Positions 61,806-64,000 of a DNA stretch of 64,000 nucleotides are shown piece by piece. The notes beneath the pieces were generated by a model. It was not told the origin of the DNA. It saw only the letters and a program-made list of their open reading frames with translations, and made no database searches. Position 1 is the first letter of the stretch. Each line of letters starts with the position of its first letter. This stretch comes from Geotoga petraea (GTDB lineage: Bacteria; Thermotogota; Thermotogae; Petrotogales; Petrotogaceae). The stretch spans positions 248,001 to 312,000 of the forward strand of contig NZ_FMYV01000002.1 of NCBI RefSeq assembly GCF_900102615.1, written 5' to 3'. The position numbers and the translations under genes were made by a program.

Positions 61806-63170
61806 TTATGAATCATAATGGACTCTTCTATTACCGGTTCTTAGCTGAATAAACGTAAATAAAAGAATTACACCAAATAAAACATATGCTGCAGCACTTG
61901 CCTGTCCCATACGTTGTTGGCTGTAGAATTTATCGTAAATATAATAAACAACAGTCAAACCACTATTATTATATGGCCCTGGCATTCCAGAATAAAGTAC
62001 AAATATTTCAGAGAACACCTTGAAAGCGTTAATCATAGAAACGATCAATATGAAAAATGTTGTAGGGGATAATAATGGCCAAGTTATAAATTTGAATTTT
62101 TGCGTAAAACTAGCACCATCAACTTCTGCTGCTTCGTAGTAACTTCTGTCTATATTTTGAAGACCTGACAAGAATATAACTGAGTAATATCCAACTAATT
62201 TCCATATAGATATTATCGCTATTGTTGGTATAGTATATGCTTCATCTTTTAACCACAAAATTCTATCTATACCAAACATTGAAAGGATATAATTCAATAA
62301 ACCGTTGTCATTAAATATCCATTGCCAAACTAAAGAAACAGCGACAACACTGGTTACAAAGGGGATAAAATAAATTGTTCTGAAAAATGTTTTACCTTTT
62401 ATTTGATTGTTCAATAACAAAGCAATTATAAGTGCAAAGAAGATTGTTATCGGGGTTGATAAAATAACATAATAAGCTGTATTCCACAGAGCTTTGACAA
62501 AATCAGCTTCTTGTTTTGCCTGGGATATGTAAGCAAATATTTCATTTACTCCTATCAATTTTGCAAAAATAAAAACACTTACAAATATAAATAATCGGGC
62601 CATAAGCTTATCTGGGCTTTTCAAAATAAACCTTTTTGCTAACAATACCGTATAAATTACCAATAAAATAATCGATGCAATTATTCCAAATGTGGAATAA
62701 AAGCTTGTTAATATAAGGCCTGCTATTCCTATAAAAGATCCATATTTTATTGCATTTTTATATTTTTTATTTTGTATTTTTTTCATATCTAACAAAAAAT
62801 GCATTAAAAATATAAAAACCATTACAATTAATAAAGTATTAAAAAATGCAACATCAAAAGACATTTCTATTGGGTTATCAAGTTTGAATAATCTTGTATA
62901 ATTATCAAAACCAATAAAAATAGGGTTTCCCTGTGTTTGAAAATCCCATTTAAAAAAACTTAAGAAAAAAGAATAAAAAACTGGCCAAAAAATAAATATT
63001 GACAGAACTACAAATGCTGGTAATAAATATAGATAAGCTGTAATACTTTCTCTAGCTTTTCTGTAATTCACAGGCTTCAAGGTCGATCTAAAAACTCTTT
63101 TTAAAATCAACAAAATTGCAATGATTAAAAAAGTAATAAGAAGAATGCTATACTCTGCAGGAATTCCCAT
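61806..63170 (-). CDS. Sugar ABC transporter permease, MalF-type
   Basis: 454 residues. Extra N-terminal helix (6-25), LLPAFVVLSIFIFWPVFYSF, a further set of helices in the middle (about 120-215) that is absent from short permeases, then the conserved domain with TAYYVILSTPITIFFALIIA and the EAA loop YYEAAEVDGASFTQKFKFIT. MalF-like length. The substrate is probably an oligosaccharide by family. Follows fliI by 27 bases on the same strand. Confidence 0.9.
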   Translation of the reverse strand: MGIPAEYSILLITFLIIAILLILKRVFRSTLKPVNYRKARESITAYLYLLPAFVVLSIFIFWPVFYSFFLSFFKWDFQTQGNPIFIGFDNYTRLFKLDNPIEMSFDVAFFNTLLIVMVFIFLMHFLLDMKKIQNKKYKNAIKYGSFIGIAGLILTSFYSTFGIIASIILLVIYTVLLAKRFILKSPDKLMARLFIFVSVFIFAKLIGVNEIFAYISQAKQEADFVKALWNTAYYVILSTPITIFFALIIALLLNNQIKGKTFFRTIYFIPFVTSVVAVSLVWQWIFNDNGLLNYILSMFGIDRILWLKDEAYTIPTIAIISIWKLVGYYSVIFLSGLQNIDRSYYEAAEVDGASFTQKFKFITWPLLSPTTFFILIVSMINAFKVFSEIFVLYSGMPGPYNNSGLTVVYYIYDKFYSQQRMGQASAAAYVLFGVILLFTFIQLRTGNRRVHYDS

Positions 63171-63197
63171 TGAATTTACCCCCCAGGCCTTAAATAT

Positions 63198-64000
63198 TTA
63201 TGATTTTATTTTTTCATTGATATCTAACATAGTTTTAAGAGTTTCTTCATAAGTAAATTTTTCATCGGTAAGCTGAGTTAGGAATTGGTTTATTTCCTCT
63301 ATATGTTCTATAGATTTATCTATTTTTGGATTTGATCCTTTTTTGTAAGCTCCTACATCAATTAAATCTTTTGCATCTTGATATATTGCATAAATTTCTT
63401 TGATATTTCTGGCAGCTTCTATATGTTCTTTTGATGAAACTGTTGTCATAAGCCTTGATATACTTCCCAAAATTTCAATAGCTGGATAATGAGACGCATC
63501 CGCAAGTTTTCTCGAAAGAACAATATGCCCATCTACAATACCTCTTACCGTGTCTCCAATAGGATCATTAATATCGTCAGCTTCTACCAAAACTGTATAA
63601 ATTGCTGTCATATTGCCTTTCGACGAATTACCTGCTCTTTCGAGTATTTTAGGTAAATTTGCAAAAACACTTGGTGTATAACCTCTTGTAGCGGGAGGTT
63701 CTCCAATAGATAATCCAATTTCTCTTTGGGCCATTGCCCACCTCGTCAAAGAGTCAACCATAAGCATAACATTATAGCCCTTGTCTCTAAAATATTCGCT
63801 TAGAGAAGTTGCAGTTAACAGTGCTTTCACTCTCATGAGAGCAGGTTGATCAGAAGTAGATACAATAACTATTGACTTTTTTAAACCTTCTTCACCCAGG
63901 TCCCTTTCAATGAATTCTCTAACTTCTCTTCCTCTTTCGCCAATAAGGCCTATAATATTAATATCCGCTTCGGTATTCCTTGCAATCATTCCTAATAAAG
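63198..64000 (-). CDS. fliI: Flagellar export ATPase FliI, C-terminal part (cut by window edge)
   Basis: The frame continues past the window end (codons before the ATG at 63989 read Leu-Leu-Gly, as in FliI), so the N-terminus and Walker A loop are missing. Visible: IGLIGERGREVREFIERDLG, DSLTRWAMAQREIGLSIGEPPATRGYTPSVF and DPIGDTVRGIVDGHIVLSRKLA, diagnostic of FliI/SctN rather than the F1 beta subunit. It powers flagellar protein export. It is followed by sugar-transporter genes, away from the main flagellar cluster. Confidence 0.93.
   Translation of the reverse strand, partial: LLGMIARNTEADINIIGLIGERGREVREFIERDLGEEGLKKSIVIVSTSDQPALMRVKALLTATSLSEYFRDKGYNVMLMVDSLTRWAMAQREIGLSIGEPPATRGYTPSVFANLPKILERAGNSSKGNMTAIYTVLVEADDINDPIGDTVRGIVDGHIVLSRKLADASHYPAIEILGSISRLMTTVSSKEHIEAARNIKEIYAIYQDAKDLIDVGAYKKGSNPKIDKSIEHIEEINQFLTQLTDEKFTYEETLKTMLDINEKIKS

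Overview
This AT-rich, protein-dense window fits a mesophilic or moderately thermophilic member of the Thermotogota (Petrotogales-like, e.g. Geotoga, Oceanotoga or Marinitoga relatives). The clues are a PolC-type polymerase beside nth, a TM1266/HydG/HydE/HydF hydrogenase-maturation operon, NiaP/NiaR, a MalG with a huge insertion, a flagellar/chemotaxis order like that of Thermotoga, strong GGAGG-type ribosome sites and frequent TTG starts. No tRNA, rRNA, CRISPR, prophage or insertion sequence was seen. The genus is an inference.

Layout. (1) 1-17953, minus strand: one long flagellar/chemotaxis operon. It reads from a GGDEF response regulator through cinA, cheA, cheW, cheY, fliO, fliP, fliQ, fliR, flhB, flhA, flhF, flhG, a degenerate and a canonical PilZ/YcgR protein, cheC, cheD, fliA and three small unknown genes into mfd, which is cut by the window edge. 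(2) 18030-21732, plus: nth and a PolC without its exonuclease domain. (3) 21815-25526, minus: KtrB-like K+ channel, response regulator and histidine kinase, divergent across a 40-bp palindrome from a 57-residue protein; then YihY and an AI-2E-type exporter. (4) 28313-32217, plus: [FeFe]-hydrogenase maturation operon behind a structured leader. (5) 32292-35588: secreted unknown protein, GGCT-like protein, GNAT. (6) 35747-43088, plus: OmpR-type two-component system transcribed into two TolC-like proteins, an adaptor and a MacB-type ABC transporter. (7) 43155-45277: PfkB kinase and an aminoacyl-tRNA-synthetase-like asparagine synthetase behind an Asn-rich leader-peptide attenuator. (8) 45363-51018: ZIP transporter, receptor, NifX-like protein, MarR, iron-sulfur flavoprotein and the niacin operon niaP-niaR. 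(9) 51056-64000, minus: unknown gene, gpsA, trmB; terminator; rpsT, metK, M23 peptidase, hflX, hfq, miaA, RsmJ-like methyltransferase, FtsB/DivIC-like protein, MalG- and MalF-type permeases, and the C-terminal part of FliI.

The two most interesting signals are RNA-level controls. The asparagine synthetase leader (44127-44323) encodes a 25-residue peptide with five Asn codons in eight, followed by three mutually exclusive RNA segments ending in an intrinsic terminator, which is a textbook ribosome-mediated attenuator. The hydrogenase-maturation leader (28204-28305) has one pyrimidine-rich segment able to pair perfectly either with an upstream Shine-Dalgarno-like segment or with the operon's own Shine-Dalgarno site, the layout of a translational riboswitch, and it also holds a 20-codon leader ORF.

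Functional links: a diguanylate cyclase heads the motility operon and a PilZ receptor sits inside it, so c-di-GMP signalling and motility are co-transcribed. Start codons were refined by ribosome-site position where the longest open frame was implausible.
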